From: Acidimicrobiales bacterium
GTDB taxonomy: Bacteria; Actinomycetota; Acidimicrobiia; Acidimicrobiales; Poriferisodaliceae
Assembly (NCBI GenBank): GCA_020631315.1
Contig: JAHDHM010000124.1
Coordinates: 1-8,875, forward strand
DNA length: 8,875 nt
Reading direction: 5' to 3'
Shown: positions 1-6,388 of the stretch, one piece after another
How positions within the stretch are numbered: the stretch's first letter is position 1
Layout of the letters: each line of letters begins with the position of its first letter
Position numbers and translations under genes: made by a program
Notes under the pieces: generated by a model
What the model was told of the DNA's origin: nothing
The model's database searches: none
What the model saw: the letters and a program-made list of their open reading frames with translations, nothing else

Positions 1-415
1 AGTCGCCGACCGCGGCGGTGTCGAACACGACCGGGTCGCCGGGGAGCTGGTCGTCGCCGAACTGGTCGAGCAGGGCATAGGTCAAGATGCCGCCCAGCAG
101 CACAGCGACGCCGAGTCCGATGGGCCAACCGTCGTTGGTCAGGCTCATCTCCTTGCCCATCGGGGCACGGGTCAACATGACGCCGAACAAGAAGAGCACC
201 ATGACGGCGCCGATGTAGACGAGGAACTGTGTCGTCGCCACGAACTCGGCGACGAGCAGCACGTAGAGGGCGCCGAGGCTCGCGAGCACGGCCACCAGGT
301 ACAGCGCGGCGTGGACCACGTTGCGGGTCGTGACCATCCGGACGGCGCTGACGCCGGCGATGGCGGCGATGATCCAGAACGCGACGGTCTGGGCCACCAG
401 GACCGAGAGGATCAT
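1..415 (-). CDS. nuoJ: NADH-quinone oxidoreductase subunit J (NuoJ), 3' end cut by window edge
   Basis: Membrane subunit of complex I that sits between NuoH/NuoA and the antiporter subunits and helps couple quinone reduction to proton pumping. I translated 138 codons from the ATG at 415; the frame stays open to base 1, so the C-terminus is missing. It starts [14 protein letters not shown]. Hydrophobic helices lie at about residues 4-22, 34-54, 60-82 and 99-115. The family hallmark around residues 56-80 is present: [20 protein letters not shown], with Glu57 and the Tyr67-Ile-Gly segment of the TM3 pi-bulge region. The visible tail after about residue 116 is polar and acidic. The start overlaps the nuoI stop as ATGA (4 nt), and an AAGGTG Shine-Dalgarno lies 5 nt upstream of the ATG. 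nuoK would be expected just beyond the left edge, but that is inference. Confidence 0.95.
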   Translation of the reverse strand, partial: MILSVLVAQTVAFWIIAAIAGVSAVRMVTTRNVVHAALYLVAVLASLGALYVLLVAEFVATTQFLVYIGAVMVLFLFGVMLTRAPMGKEMSLTNDGWPIGLGVAVLLGGILTYALLDQFGDDQLPGDPVVFDTAAVGD

Positions 416-972
416 CGCGGCACCTTCCTGACCTTCTGCTCGGAGCCGGCCTCGTAGGGCTCGAAGTCCGGCACCGTCTCGTGCCACTCACCGAGACGCT
501 CCTTGTCGTGGAGCAGGTCAGCGATGCGGGGCTCGGAGTACTCGTACTCCGGCGACCAGAAGAGGGCGTCGAACGGGCAGACCTCGACGCAGATGCCGCA
601 GTACATGCACAGGGCGTAGTCGATGTCGAATCGGTCGAGCTTGTTGACCGTACGAGCCTTGCCACCTGCACGACGCGGCGGCGCCTTGACCTTGTGGCCC
701 TCGATGTAGATGCACCAGTCGGGGCAGCTACGGCTGCAGAGCATGCAGGCGGTGCAGTTGTCCTCGACGAGCGAGATGACGCCACGGGCACGATCGGCCG
801 GCGTCTCCTTCTCGTGTGGGTACTGCACCGTGACCGCACCCTTGGAGGGCTGCGGGACGGGCTTGGTGAGCCCGTCGGGGAACATCGTGCGAATGGCGGT
901 GCCGCCCGTGACCCCGAGGCCTCGGACGTAACCGTTGAAGATGTTCTTGACCATGTCCACGGGACCGGGCAT
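412..972 (-). CDS. nuoI: NADH-quinone oxidoreductase subunit I (NuoI), two [4Fe-4S] ferredoxin-like
   Basis: Peripheral-arm subunit that carries clusters N6a and N6b and passes electrons towards NuoB (cluster N2). It has 186 residues, normal for the family. An amphipathic N-terminal part (about 1-35) would lie on the membrane face. Two CxxCxxCxxxCP motifs are visible: Cys73, 76, 79, 83 and Cys122, 125, 128, 132; in ferredoxin folds the fourth Cys of each motif serves the other cluster. The first motif continues as CPDWCIYIE, giving an extra Cys87 where canonical NuoI usually has Ala. The linker between motifs (84-121) contains a basic, Gly/Pro-rich stretch around 97-108. The C-terminal tail (about 145-186) is charged. 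The start is TGATG with the nuoH stop, and AAGGTGG lies 7 nt upstream. The next gene, nuoJ, overlaps by 4 nt. The CPDWC type matches my memory of the second-cluster NuoI of actinobacteria. Confidence 0.97.
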   Translation of the reverse strand: MPGPVDMVKNIFNGYVRGLGVTGGTAIRTMFPDGLTKPVPQPSKGAVTVQYPHEKETPADRARGVISLVEDNCTACMLCSRSCPDWCIYIEGHKVKAPPRRAGGKARTVNKLDRFDIDYALCMYCGICVEVCPFDALFWSPEYEYSEPRIADLLHDKERLGEWHETVPDFEPYEAGSEQKVRKVPR

Positions 973-2009
973 CAGAAGACCACCTTGAAGAAGCCGGTGC
1001 CGACGATGTTCACCAGCGACAGGGGGATGAGGACCTTCCAGGCGAACGTCTGCAGCTGATCCTCACGCAGACGTGGGTACGTGAACCGGACCCAGAAGAT
1101 GATGAGCGTCAGGAGGAGGATCTTGCCGAGCATGATCCCGGGTCCGACGATGTTGAGCCAGTTCGCCGTGGGATCGACGAACGGCAACGACCAGCCACCG
1201 AGGAAGATGACCGAAGCGATCGAGGCGAAGGCGAAGGCCGTGCCGAACTCGGCCATGAAGAAGAGCAGGAACCGGAAGCCGGTGTACTCGATGTGGAAAC
1301 CACCGACGAGCTCTGTCTCGGCGACGGGCATGTCGAACGGCGTCTGCGTGAGCTCGGCCTGAGCGGCGATCATGAAGATCAGGAAGCCGAGGAACTGGGT
1401 GAAGATGAACGGCATGCCCGAGGCGATGCCGAAGATCTCCCAGTTCGCCTGGGCCTCGACGATGCCCTGCAGCGAGAGGGTCTCGGCCTGGATGGCGACA
1501 CCGACGACGGCGAGCACGAGCGGCAGCTCGTAGGCGATGAGCTGACCGGCAGCACGCAGGCCACCGAGCAGGGCGTACTTGTTCGCCGACGCCCAGCCGG
1601 CCATGAGCACACCGAGGGCCGACAACGACGAGACCGCCATGGCGTAGAAGACACCGGTGTCGAGGTCCTCGACGATGAGGTCCGGGCCGGCCGGGAGGAT
1701 CACGTAGAGCAGGAACGTCGACATGAGGACGACGACCGGCGCCAGTGCGAAGACGTGGCGGTCGGCGTGGTCCGGGTGGATGTCTTCCTTCTGCAGGAAC
1801 TTGATGGCCTCGGCGATGAGCTGCAGCGTGCCGTGCGGACCGGTTTCCATGGGTCCGAGACGGCTCTGCATGAACGCCATCATCTTGAAGAGGAAGAGGT
1901 AGACGAGGATCAGCGACGTCGTCGGGATGACCACGAGGGTCACCGCGAGCTTCAACGCCGTCGAGACGGCGTAGTCCGAGAAGATCCAGAAGCCGATATC
2001 AGCGAACAT
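972..2009 (-). CDS. nuoH: NADH-quinone oxidoreductase subunit H (NuoH), quinone-chamber membrane subunit
   Basis: Membrane subunit (ND1 homologue) that forms most of the quinone tunnel and the entry to the proton path. It has 345 residues with about eight hydrophobic helices. The start [10 protein letters not shown] at 2009 is chosen because its ATG shares one base with the nuoD stop in the correct nuoD frame (TGATG). Family signatures are clear: [20 protein letters not shown] (48-67) followed by AIKFLQKED (68-76), [19 protein letters not shown] (138-156), and [14 protein letters not shown] (224-237) followed by EYTGFRF (241-247). Within the last block canonical NuoH has an Arg two residues before PFD and PEAE after it; here these are Gln222 and Val229, while Asp226, Glu231 and Glu233 remain. 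The gene has no strong ribosome site of its own (GGGAG lies 13 nt upstream), so translation is probably coupled to nuoD. Because of the nuoD frameshift, the nuoH frame is open upstream into nuoD. Confidence 0.97.
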   Translation of the reverse strand: MFADIGFWIFSDYAVSTALKLAVTLVVIPTTSLILVYLFLFKMMAFMQSRLGPMETGPHGTLQLIAEAIKFLQKEDIHPDHADRHVFALAPVVVLMSTFLLYVILPAGPDLIVEDLDTGVFYAMAVSSLSALGVLMAGWASANKYALLGGLRAAGQLIAYELPLVLAVVGVAIQAETLSLQGIVEAQANWEIFGIASGMPFIFTQFLGFLIFMIAAQAELTQTPFDMPVAETELVGGFHIEYTGFRFLLFFMAEFGTAFAFASIASVIFLGGWSLPFVDPTANWLNIVGPGIMLGKILLLTLIIFWVRFTYPRLREDQLQTFAWKVLIPLSLVNIVGTGFFKVVF

Positions 2010-3176
2010 CACCGGTCGATGTCTCCCAGGATGAAGTAGAGCGAACCCAGGATCGTGATGACGTCGGGCATGTAGACGCCACGCATCACCCAGGGGACGA
2101 TCGAGATGTTGTTGAACGACGGTGTCCGGATCTTCACCCGGAACGGCCCGAGGTCGCCCTTGGAGACGAGGTAGTAGCCCATCTCGCCGGTTCTCGGTCG
2201 ACACATAGGCCTCACCGGCGGGCACCTTGATGATGCGCGGCACCTTGGCCATGATCGGTCCGGACGGCAGACCGTCGAGCAGCTGATCGACGATGTGGGT
2301 CGCCTCGCGAGTCTCCTGGAGACGCACCCAGTAGCGGGCGAAGGAGTCGCCGTCGGGATGGGTCCAGACCTTCCAGTCGACCTCGTTCCAGGCGAGCGGC
2401 GACGGCACATCGCGACGGATGTCCCAGTCGACGCCGGAGGCACGCAGGTTGGCGCCCGACAGGCCGTAGCCGAGTGCGACGTCCTCGGGGATGACACCGA
2501 CGCCGCGGCAGCGGGTCTGGAACACCTCGTTGCCGACGAGCAGGTCTTCCATCTCGTCGCAGAAGGTCCGCATCTTCTCCATGCAGTCCTTGGTCTCGGC
2601 GACCCATCCCTTGGGGATGTCGTCCTTGAGACCGCCGATGCGGTCGAAGTTCGGGTGGAAGCGGCCACCGGTGATGGCCTCGATCTGGTTCAGCACTCGC
2701 TCGCGGTCGCGGAAGGCGAGGAACACCGGGGTGATGGCGCCGAGCTGGACGCCCATGTCGCCGAGGAACAGCGACACGTTGGCGATGCGGGAGAGCTCGA
2801 AGAGGATCGTGCGAATCCACTGGGCACGAGGCGGGGCCTCGACCTCCATGAGCTGCTCGGCGGCGAGGATGAACGGCACCTCGTTGGCGAAGCTGCCGAG
2901 CCAGTCGATGCGGTTGATGAGGGTGGTGACCTGCGGGTAGGTCCGCACCTCGACCAGCTTCTCGTAGCCGCGGTGCATGTAGCCCATCATCGGGTCGGCA
3001 CGCACGACGAGCTCGCCGTCGAGCTGCGCGGCGATGCGCAGCGTGCCGTGAGTGGCAGGGTGCTGCGGGCCGATGTTCAGCGTCATGTCGCCGGTCTGCA
3101 GTTCGACGTTGACGCGCGCGTCAGCCGCCTGCGTGGCGATGTAGGCCGTCTGCTGATGATCTGACGTGGCCGTCAT
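2009..3176 (-). CDS. nuoD: NADH-quinone oxidoreductase subunit D (NuoD, 49-kDa type), frameshifted near 2189
   Basis: Hydrogenase-like large subunit of the connecting arm; together with NuoB it forms the quinone reduction site. The ATG at 3176 (MTATSDHQQTA) overlaps the nuoC stop as ATGA, with GGGAG just upstream. Residues 1-329 read cleanly to AYVSTEN: GPQHPATHG at 36-44 (with the quinone-contacting His43), MGYMHRGYEKL at 64-74, and DRIGGLKDD at 178-186. The frame then breaks. The remaining 59 residues, starting GEMGYYLVSKG and ending LGDIDR, lie in another frame and stop at 2009. Family spacing between the TE and GE motifs suggests two residues are missing, i.e. 5 nt lost; a 1-nt insertion would also restore the frame. 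The intact product would be about 388-390 residues, normal length. Two near-invariant positions differ: Trp92 where Thermus Nqo4 has Tyr87, and Tyr instead of Asp in the C-terminal SLYFILGDIDR. An assembly or sequencing error is possible, as the rest of the operon is intact. Confidence 0.93.
2186..2195 (-). other. Frameshift site inside nuoD
   Basis: Reading the minus strand, the codons GAG AAC (Glu328-Asn329) are followed by a single extra C and then GGC GAG ATG GGC in the second frame. Upstream frame: AYVSTEN, then the non-homologous RRDGLLPR. Downstream frame: GEMGYYLVSKGD. Both sides match NuoD perfectly well, so the break can be placed to within a few bases. The break puts the 5' part of nuoD in the same frame as nuoH, so translation without correction would run through to the nuoH stop. 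No slippery heptamer is visible at the site. Confidence 0.9.
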
Positions 3177-3871
3177 GAGATCTCTCCCGCCTCGAACGCA
3201 GCCATTACCTCTGCCTCGAGCTGCTCTTCGAGATGCTCGGGGATCTCCTCGATGTCGACGACACCGGGCCAGGGCTTCACCTGACGGGCCAGCAGTGGGT
3301 AGTCCTTGCGCAGCGGGTGACCCTCGAAGCCACTGGGCAGGTAGATGTGACGCAGGCTCGGGTGCCCGACGACGTCGATGCCGAACATCTCCCACATCTC
3401 GCGCTCGTGCCAATCGGCGCCGGGATAGATGTCGGACCACGACGTGACGACCATGTCGTCGCCGATGTCGGTCTTGAGCGTGATGCCGTAGCCGGCCTCG
3501 ATGGAGTGGACCCGGGCCATCGCCTGGAAGCGCGTCTCGCCGCCGGCGAAGCCGGTCTCGAGCGCTGCAGGCTCGTCAGAGGACTCGCTCGGATCGTCGA
3601 ACTCGGTGTCCTCGTAACGACCCTCGGGAGCGACCATCCAGTCGATCGCCGACACGAAGCCGAAGTAGGTGAAGCCCATCGCCTTCACGGCACGGGCGGC
3701 ATCCTGCCAACGGTCGGGGCTGATCCGCACCCAGATGTCGAGACCGGGCAGCACGTACGCGTCGACGACCCCGTCGCCGAGCGCGGCGCGGAGCTGTTCG
3801 ACGGTGGCATCGCGGGCCTCGTCAGTTGCAGAGATGTCTTCGACGGGAGCGTCGGTGGTCTCGTCGGCCAC
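3173..3871 (-). CDS. nuoC: NADH-quinone oxidoreductase subunit C (NuoC, 30-kDa type)
   Basis: Structural connecting-arm subunit that packs against NuoD; it carries no cofactor. It has 232 residues and is separate from NuoD (not the fused NuoCD of E. coli). The start is GTG at 3871 with AGGA about 4 nt upstream (aacgaggaccacGTG). The signature DWHEREMWEMFGI is at 153-165, followed by HPLRKDYPL at 185-193. The N-terminal 25 residues are acidic. Between the FGFVSAIDWM strand (about 70-79) and RFQAMARVHS (about 114-123) lies a 30-residue, mostly acidic and Gly-containing insertion (APEGRYEDTEFDDPSESSDE and onward) that canonical short NuoC proteins lack, as far as I recall. The C-terminus after 200 is a predicted Glu-rich helix. 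It is spaced 34 nt from nuoB and overlaps nuoD by 4 nt. Confidence 0.97.
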   Translation of the reverse strand: MADETTDAPVEDISATDEARDATVEQLRAALGDGVVDAYVLPGLDIWVRISPDRWQDAARAVKAMGFTYFGFVSAIDWMVAPEGRYEDTEFDDPSESSDEPAALETGFAGGETRFQAMARVHSIEAGYGITLKTDIGDDMVVTSWSDIYPGADWHEREMWEMFGIDVVGHPSLRHIYLPSGFEGHPLRKDYPLLARQVKPWPGVVDIEEIPEHLEEQLEAEVMAAFEAGEIS

Positions 3872-3905
3872 GTGGTCCTCGTTCGTTCGGTGATGGAAGG
3901 TCGGT

Positions 3906-4409
3906 TCAGTCGACGAGGGCGAGCGGATCGCCGCGCCACTTCTCGACCATGTCTTCGTTCTGGATGCGTTCCTGGAGCAAGACGATGCCCTCGAGGAGTG
4001 CCTCGGGCCGCGGTGGGCAACCCGGGACGTAGACGTCGACCGGGATGATCTGGTCGATGCCCTTGGTGACGGAATAGCTGTCCCAGTACGGGCCGCCGCA
4101 GTTGGCGCACGAGCCCATGGAGATCACGTACTTGGGCTCGGGCATCTGCTCGTACAGACGCAGGATGACCGGCGCCATCTTGTCGGTCACGGTGCCCGAG
4201 ATGACGACCAGGTCGGCCTGACGTGGCGACGCCGGGAACGGGATGACGCCGAGGCGCATCACGTCGTACCGGGGCGAACCGAACGCGGCGCCCATCTCGA
4301 TGGCGCAGCAGGCGAGGCCCCACTGGTAGACCCACAAAGATCGGGCGCGGCCGAAGTTGAGCAGCCAGGTGAGCGGCTTGGGGATCTTCCCCTTCTCCAC
4401 TAGACCCAT
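3906..4409 (-). CDS. nuoB: NADH-quinone oxidoreductase subunit B (NuoB, PSST type), cluster N2 carrier
   Basis: Carries the terminal [4Fe-4S] cluster N2 that reduces quinone at the interface with NuoD and NuoH. It has 167 residues. Cluster ligands are visible: the tandem Cys34-Cys35 in GLACCAIEM, Cys101 in MGSCANCGG, and Cys131 in [30 protein letters not shown] spans 61-80. The start [11 protein letters not shown] at 4409 is preferred over longer in-frame versions because AAGGGAG lies 7 nt upstream and homology begins here; the upstream extension is only the shadow of nuoA. The start overlaps the end of nuoA by 10 nt. Details such as [19 protein letters not shown] and [11 protein letters not shown] differ from the canonical WP-T-FGLACC and RFG forms. 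They resemble what I remember of Streptomyces NuoB2, from the nuo cluster that lacks E, F and G. Confidence 0.98.
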   Translation of the reverse strand: MGLVEKGKIPKPLTWLLNFGRARSLWVYQWGLACCAIEMGAAFGSPRYDVMRLGVIPFPASPRQADLVVISGTVTDKMAPVILRLYEQMPEPKYVISMGSCANCGGPYWDSYSVTKGIDQIIPVDVYVPGCPPRPEALLEGIVLLQERIQNEDMVEKWRGDPLALVD

Positions 4410-4765
4410 CGAAGGACTCCCTTGCGCCACGCGTAGCCCAGACCGAGGGCCAGGACGAAGATGAAGATGAACATCTCGATCAGGCCGAACCATCCGTACC
4501 GCTCCAGGCCGATGGCCCACGGGAAGATGAAGACGGCCTCGACGTCGAAGATGACGAACAAGACGGCGAACACGTAGTAGCGGATCTGGCTCTGGGCCCA
4601 GTCGCCACCGACCGGGTCCACACCCGACTCATAGGCGATGAGCTTCTGTTGCGTCGGACGCTGAGGACGCAGGACCCTGGCGATACCGAGCGTGATGCCG
4701 GCGAGGCCGATGGAGGCGACTGCGAAGATGGCGACCGTCAGATAGCTGCGTACGAGTTCTGACAC
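4400..4765 (-). CDS. nuoA: NADH-quinone oxidoreductase subunit A (NuoA)
   Basis: Small membrane subunit (ND3 homologue) at the junction of arms; its first loop closes over the quinone tunnel. It has 121 residues with three helices at about 8-30, 63-85 and 93-113. Signatures: [11 protein letters not shown] (44-54) and [12 protein letters not shown] (73-84), with Glu46, Asp74 and Glu76. The loop Cys of YECG-type proteins is Ser47 here, a common bacterial variant. The GTG at 4765 is the only possible start: the nearest in-frame stop upstream is at 4790-4792, and no start codon lies between it and 4765. Unlike nearly every other gene here it has no Shine-Dalgarno (the bases upstream are ctctcctgtc). 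This fits the nearly leaderless transcript proposed for this promoter. It is the first gene of the A-B-C-D-H-I-J block and overlaps nuoB by 10 nt. Confidence 0.97.
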   Translation of the reverse strand: MSELVRSYLTVAIFAVASIGLAGITLGIARVLRPQRPTQQKLIAYESGVDPVGGDWAQSQIRYYVFAVLFVIFDVEAVFIFPWAIGLERYGWFGLIEMFIFIFVLALGLGYAWRKGVLRWV

Positions 4766-4773
4766 GACAGGAG

Positions 4774-4803
4774 AGGCTAGTGATCGGTTTCACGAGCGGG
4801 CAA
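4774..4803 (-). promoter_or_regulatory. Candidate promoter for the nuoA block
   Basis: On the minus strand TTGCCC (4803-4798) and TAGCCT (4779-4774) are separated by 18 bases. TTGCCC matches the -35 consensus TTGACA at 4 of 6 positions, and TAGCCT fits the actinobacterial -10 pattern TANNNT. A start about 7 bases after the -10 would fall near 4767, two bases before the nuoA GTG, giving an almost leaderless mRNA, in line with the missing Shine-Dalgarno. This is pattern matching in a short gap and could be chance. Confidence 0.4.
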
Positions 4804-4835
4804 ACCCTCGAACAGCCTCTGTCGGGCGCCCGCTC
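4794..4835. repeat. Inverted repeat upstream of nuoA, overlapping the candidate -35
   Basis: Perfect 8-base arms GAGCGGGC (4794-4801) and GCCCGCTC (4828-4835) are separated by 26 bases. The right part also contains a self-complementary decamer CGGGCGCCCG (4823-4832). The left arm overlaps the proposed -35 hexamer. It could be an operator for a dimeric regulator, an RNA hairpin in a transcript reading through from nuoN, or a chance result in GC-rich sequence. Confidence 0.4.
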
Positions 4836-4846
4836 AACAACGGTAG

Positions 4847-4866
4847 TCGCCCCGGGACAGGGGCGA
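4847..4866 (-). terminator. GC-rich hairpin 22 nt after nuoN; possible terminator or attenuator
   Basis: Perfect 7-base stem TCGCCCC (4847-4853) / GGGGCGA (4860-4866) with a 6-base loop. On the minus strand it comes 22 nt after the nuoN stop and is followed by ctaccgttgttgag, which has some T but no true U tract. High-GC actinobacteria often use such weak or U-poor hairpins, so partial termination between nuoLMN and nuoA is plausible, as is a transcript-end stabiliser. Nothing coding is seen in the 4766-4888 gap. Confidence 0.45.
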
Positions 4867-4888
4867 GTCACTTCTGGGTTCGGCTGGA

Positions 4889-6388
4889 TCAGCCGGCGGC
4901 CACCAGGACCGGGACGGCATCTCGTGCGAACTCGATGAGACTCTGCGGAACCACGCCATACACGATGGTCGCGACGGCGGTCGTGGCGACGACCACGCCG
5001 GTGGTCCAGGGGACGCTGATGGGTTCAGCGTCGGCGACGTCGGCCCCGCGATCCCACATCGTCATGATGATCCGCAGGTACATGAACGCGGTGATCACCG
5101 AAGCGACCATCGCGAGCACGGCCAGCCAGTAGACCTCGTCGCTCGCAGCAGCGCGGATCACCATGAACTTGGCGATGAAGCCCGAGGTGAAGGGCACGCC
5201 GGCCTGGCCGAGCAAGAAGATCGTGAACGCGAATGCCAGGAGCGGACGGCGCTTGGCGAGACCGCTGTAGGTGTCGACGTCGTGGTTCGCCCCGCCCCGC
5301 ATGGCGCTGATGACGGCAAAGCTGCCGAGCACCATCAGGGAGTAGGTGAACATGTAGAACAGCGCCGAGCTGGTCCCGTCGTCGGTGGCGGTCTGGATGC
5401 CCACGAGGATGTACCCGGCATGACCCACCGACGAGAAGGCGAGCATCCGCTTCACGTCGTTCTGGGTGATCGCCATGACGGCGCCGACGATGATCGTGAT
5501 CGCCGAGCCGACCGCGATCGGCGTGCTCCAGTCGGCAGCCAGCGGACCGAGTGCGGCGAAGAAGATGCGCAGCAGCGCAGCGACACCGGCGGCCTTCGCA
5601 GCCGACGCCATGTAGCCCGTCACCGGCGAGGGTGAGCCCTGGTACACGTCCGGCGCCCAGAAGTGGAACGGAGCGACGGCGATCTTGAACGCCAGGCCCG
5701 TGAGCATCAGCGCGGTACCGACGAGGAGCAGCTCCAGATCGGCGGTGCGGGAGCCGAGCGAGTCGAAGAAGCTCGAGATCTCGGCCAGGTTGGTCGAGCC
5801 GGTCGAGCCGTACACGAGGGCGATGCCGTACAGGAAGAACGCGCTCGCGAACGCGCCGAGCACGAAGTACTTCATCGCCGCTTCCTGCGCCGTCTTGCGA
5901 CGGAACTGCATGGCAGCGAGGACGTACAGACCGATCGAGAGCGACTCGAGGCCGATGAACAGCACGATGAGATCGTTCGCAGCTGCCATCACGATCGCGC
6001 CGGTGGCGGTCGTGAGGAGCAGCGCGTGGAACTCGGGCGCCGCCATCCCCTCACGCTCGACATAGGCGTCGCCCACGAGGGCGGTCGCGACCACGGCGAT
6101 CATCGTGAGGATCGTGAAGAAGAGCGCGAAGCCGTCGACACCAAAGGCACCGGCCACGGTGGAGGACGCGCCCTCATCGAGTACGTCGTTCCAGAGCCAC
6201 CACGAGACGACACCGGCGGCGACAGCTGCGCTGACGGTGATGAGCGTGGAGACCCAGCCGGGGATCTGGACCGGCGAGAGGGACGTCACCAGCATGATGA
6301 CGAGCGCGGCGCCGATCAGGATCATCTGGGGCGTGAGCGCCCACCAATCGATCGACGGCGCGACGAATTCGGAGACCTGAGCGAGCAT
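4889..6388 (-). CDS. nuoN: NADH-quinone oxidoreductase subunit N (NuoN), antiporter-like proton channel
   Basis: Mrp-antiporter-like membrane subunit, one of three proton channels of the membrane arm (ND2 homologue). It has 499 residues with about 14 hydrophobic helices. The proton-path residues are recognisable: Glu148 in FIGLESLSIGLYV (TM5), Lys173 in AAMKYFVLG, Lys235 in GLAFKIAVAPFHFW (TM7), Lys265 in SAAKAAGVAALLR (TM8), and Lys407 in SGFIAKFMV (TM12). They align with E. coli NuoN Glu133, Lys158, Lys217, Lys247 and Lys395. APDVYQGSP at 245-253 is the usual loop. The ATG at 6388 shares one base with the nuoM stop (TGATG), and AGGGAG lies 10 nt upstream. It is the last gene of the L-M-N block; a 123-nt gap with a hairpin follows before nuoA. 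In canonical operons nuoN is last of all and is not placed ahead of nuoA. Confidence 0.97.
   Translation of the reverse strand: MLAQVSEFVAPSIDWWALTPQMILIGAALVIMLVTSLSPVQIPGWVSTLITVSAAVAAGVVSWWLWNDVLDEGASSTVAGAFGVDGFALFFTILTMIAVVATALVGDAYVEREGMAAPEFHALLLTTATGAIVMAAANDLIVLFIGLESLSIGLYVLAAMQFRRKTAQEAAMKYFVLGAFASAFFLYGIALVYGSTGSTNLAEISSFFDSLGSRTADLELLLVGTALMLTGLAFKIAVAPFHFWAPDVYQGSPSPVTGYMASAAKAAGVAALLRIFFAALGPLAADWSTPIAVGSAITIIVGAVMAITQNDVKRMLAFSSVGHAGYILVGIQTATDDGTSSALFYMFTYSLMVLGSFAVISAMRGGANHDVDTYSGLAKRRPLLAFAFTIFLLGQAGVPFTSGFIAKFMVIRAAASDEVYWLAVLAMVASVITAFMYLRIIMTMWDRGADVADAEPISVPWTTGVVVATTAVATIVYGVVPQSLIEFARDAVPVLVAAG

Noticed and set aside
2186..2195. Programmed ribosomal frameshifting in nuoD.
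   Set aside because: No slippery heptamer, stop codon or clear downstream stem-loop is seen at the site, and I know of no such mechanism in nuoD. Family spacing points to lost bases.
2295..3164. A long plus-strand open frame opposite nuoD (similar ones at 481-1059, 1293-2039, 3233-4048 and 5663-6394).
   Set aside because: All are antisense shadows of well-recognised nuo genes, with no homology I recognise and no plausible ribosome site advantage.
972..3440. A single 822-residue open frame spanning nuoD and nuoH, as a genuine gene fusion.
   Set aside because: The part upstream of 3176 is only a shadow of nuoC, and the 60 residues before the NuoH start are unrelated to NuoD. The real NuoD C-terminus exists in the other frame, so this results from the frameshift.
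4410..4520. A longer NuoB starting at 4520.
   Set aside because: The extra 37 residues are Arg/Pro/His-rich and overlap the conserved end of NuoA. The ATG at 4409 has a good ribosome site and fits the family length.
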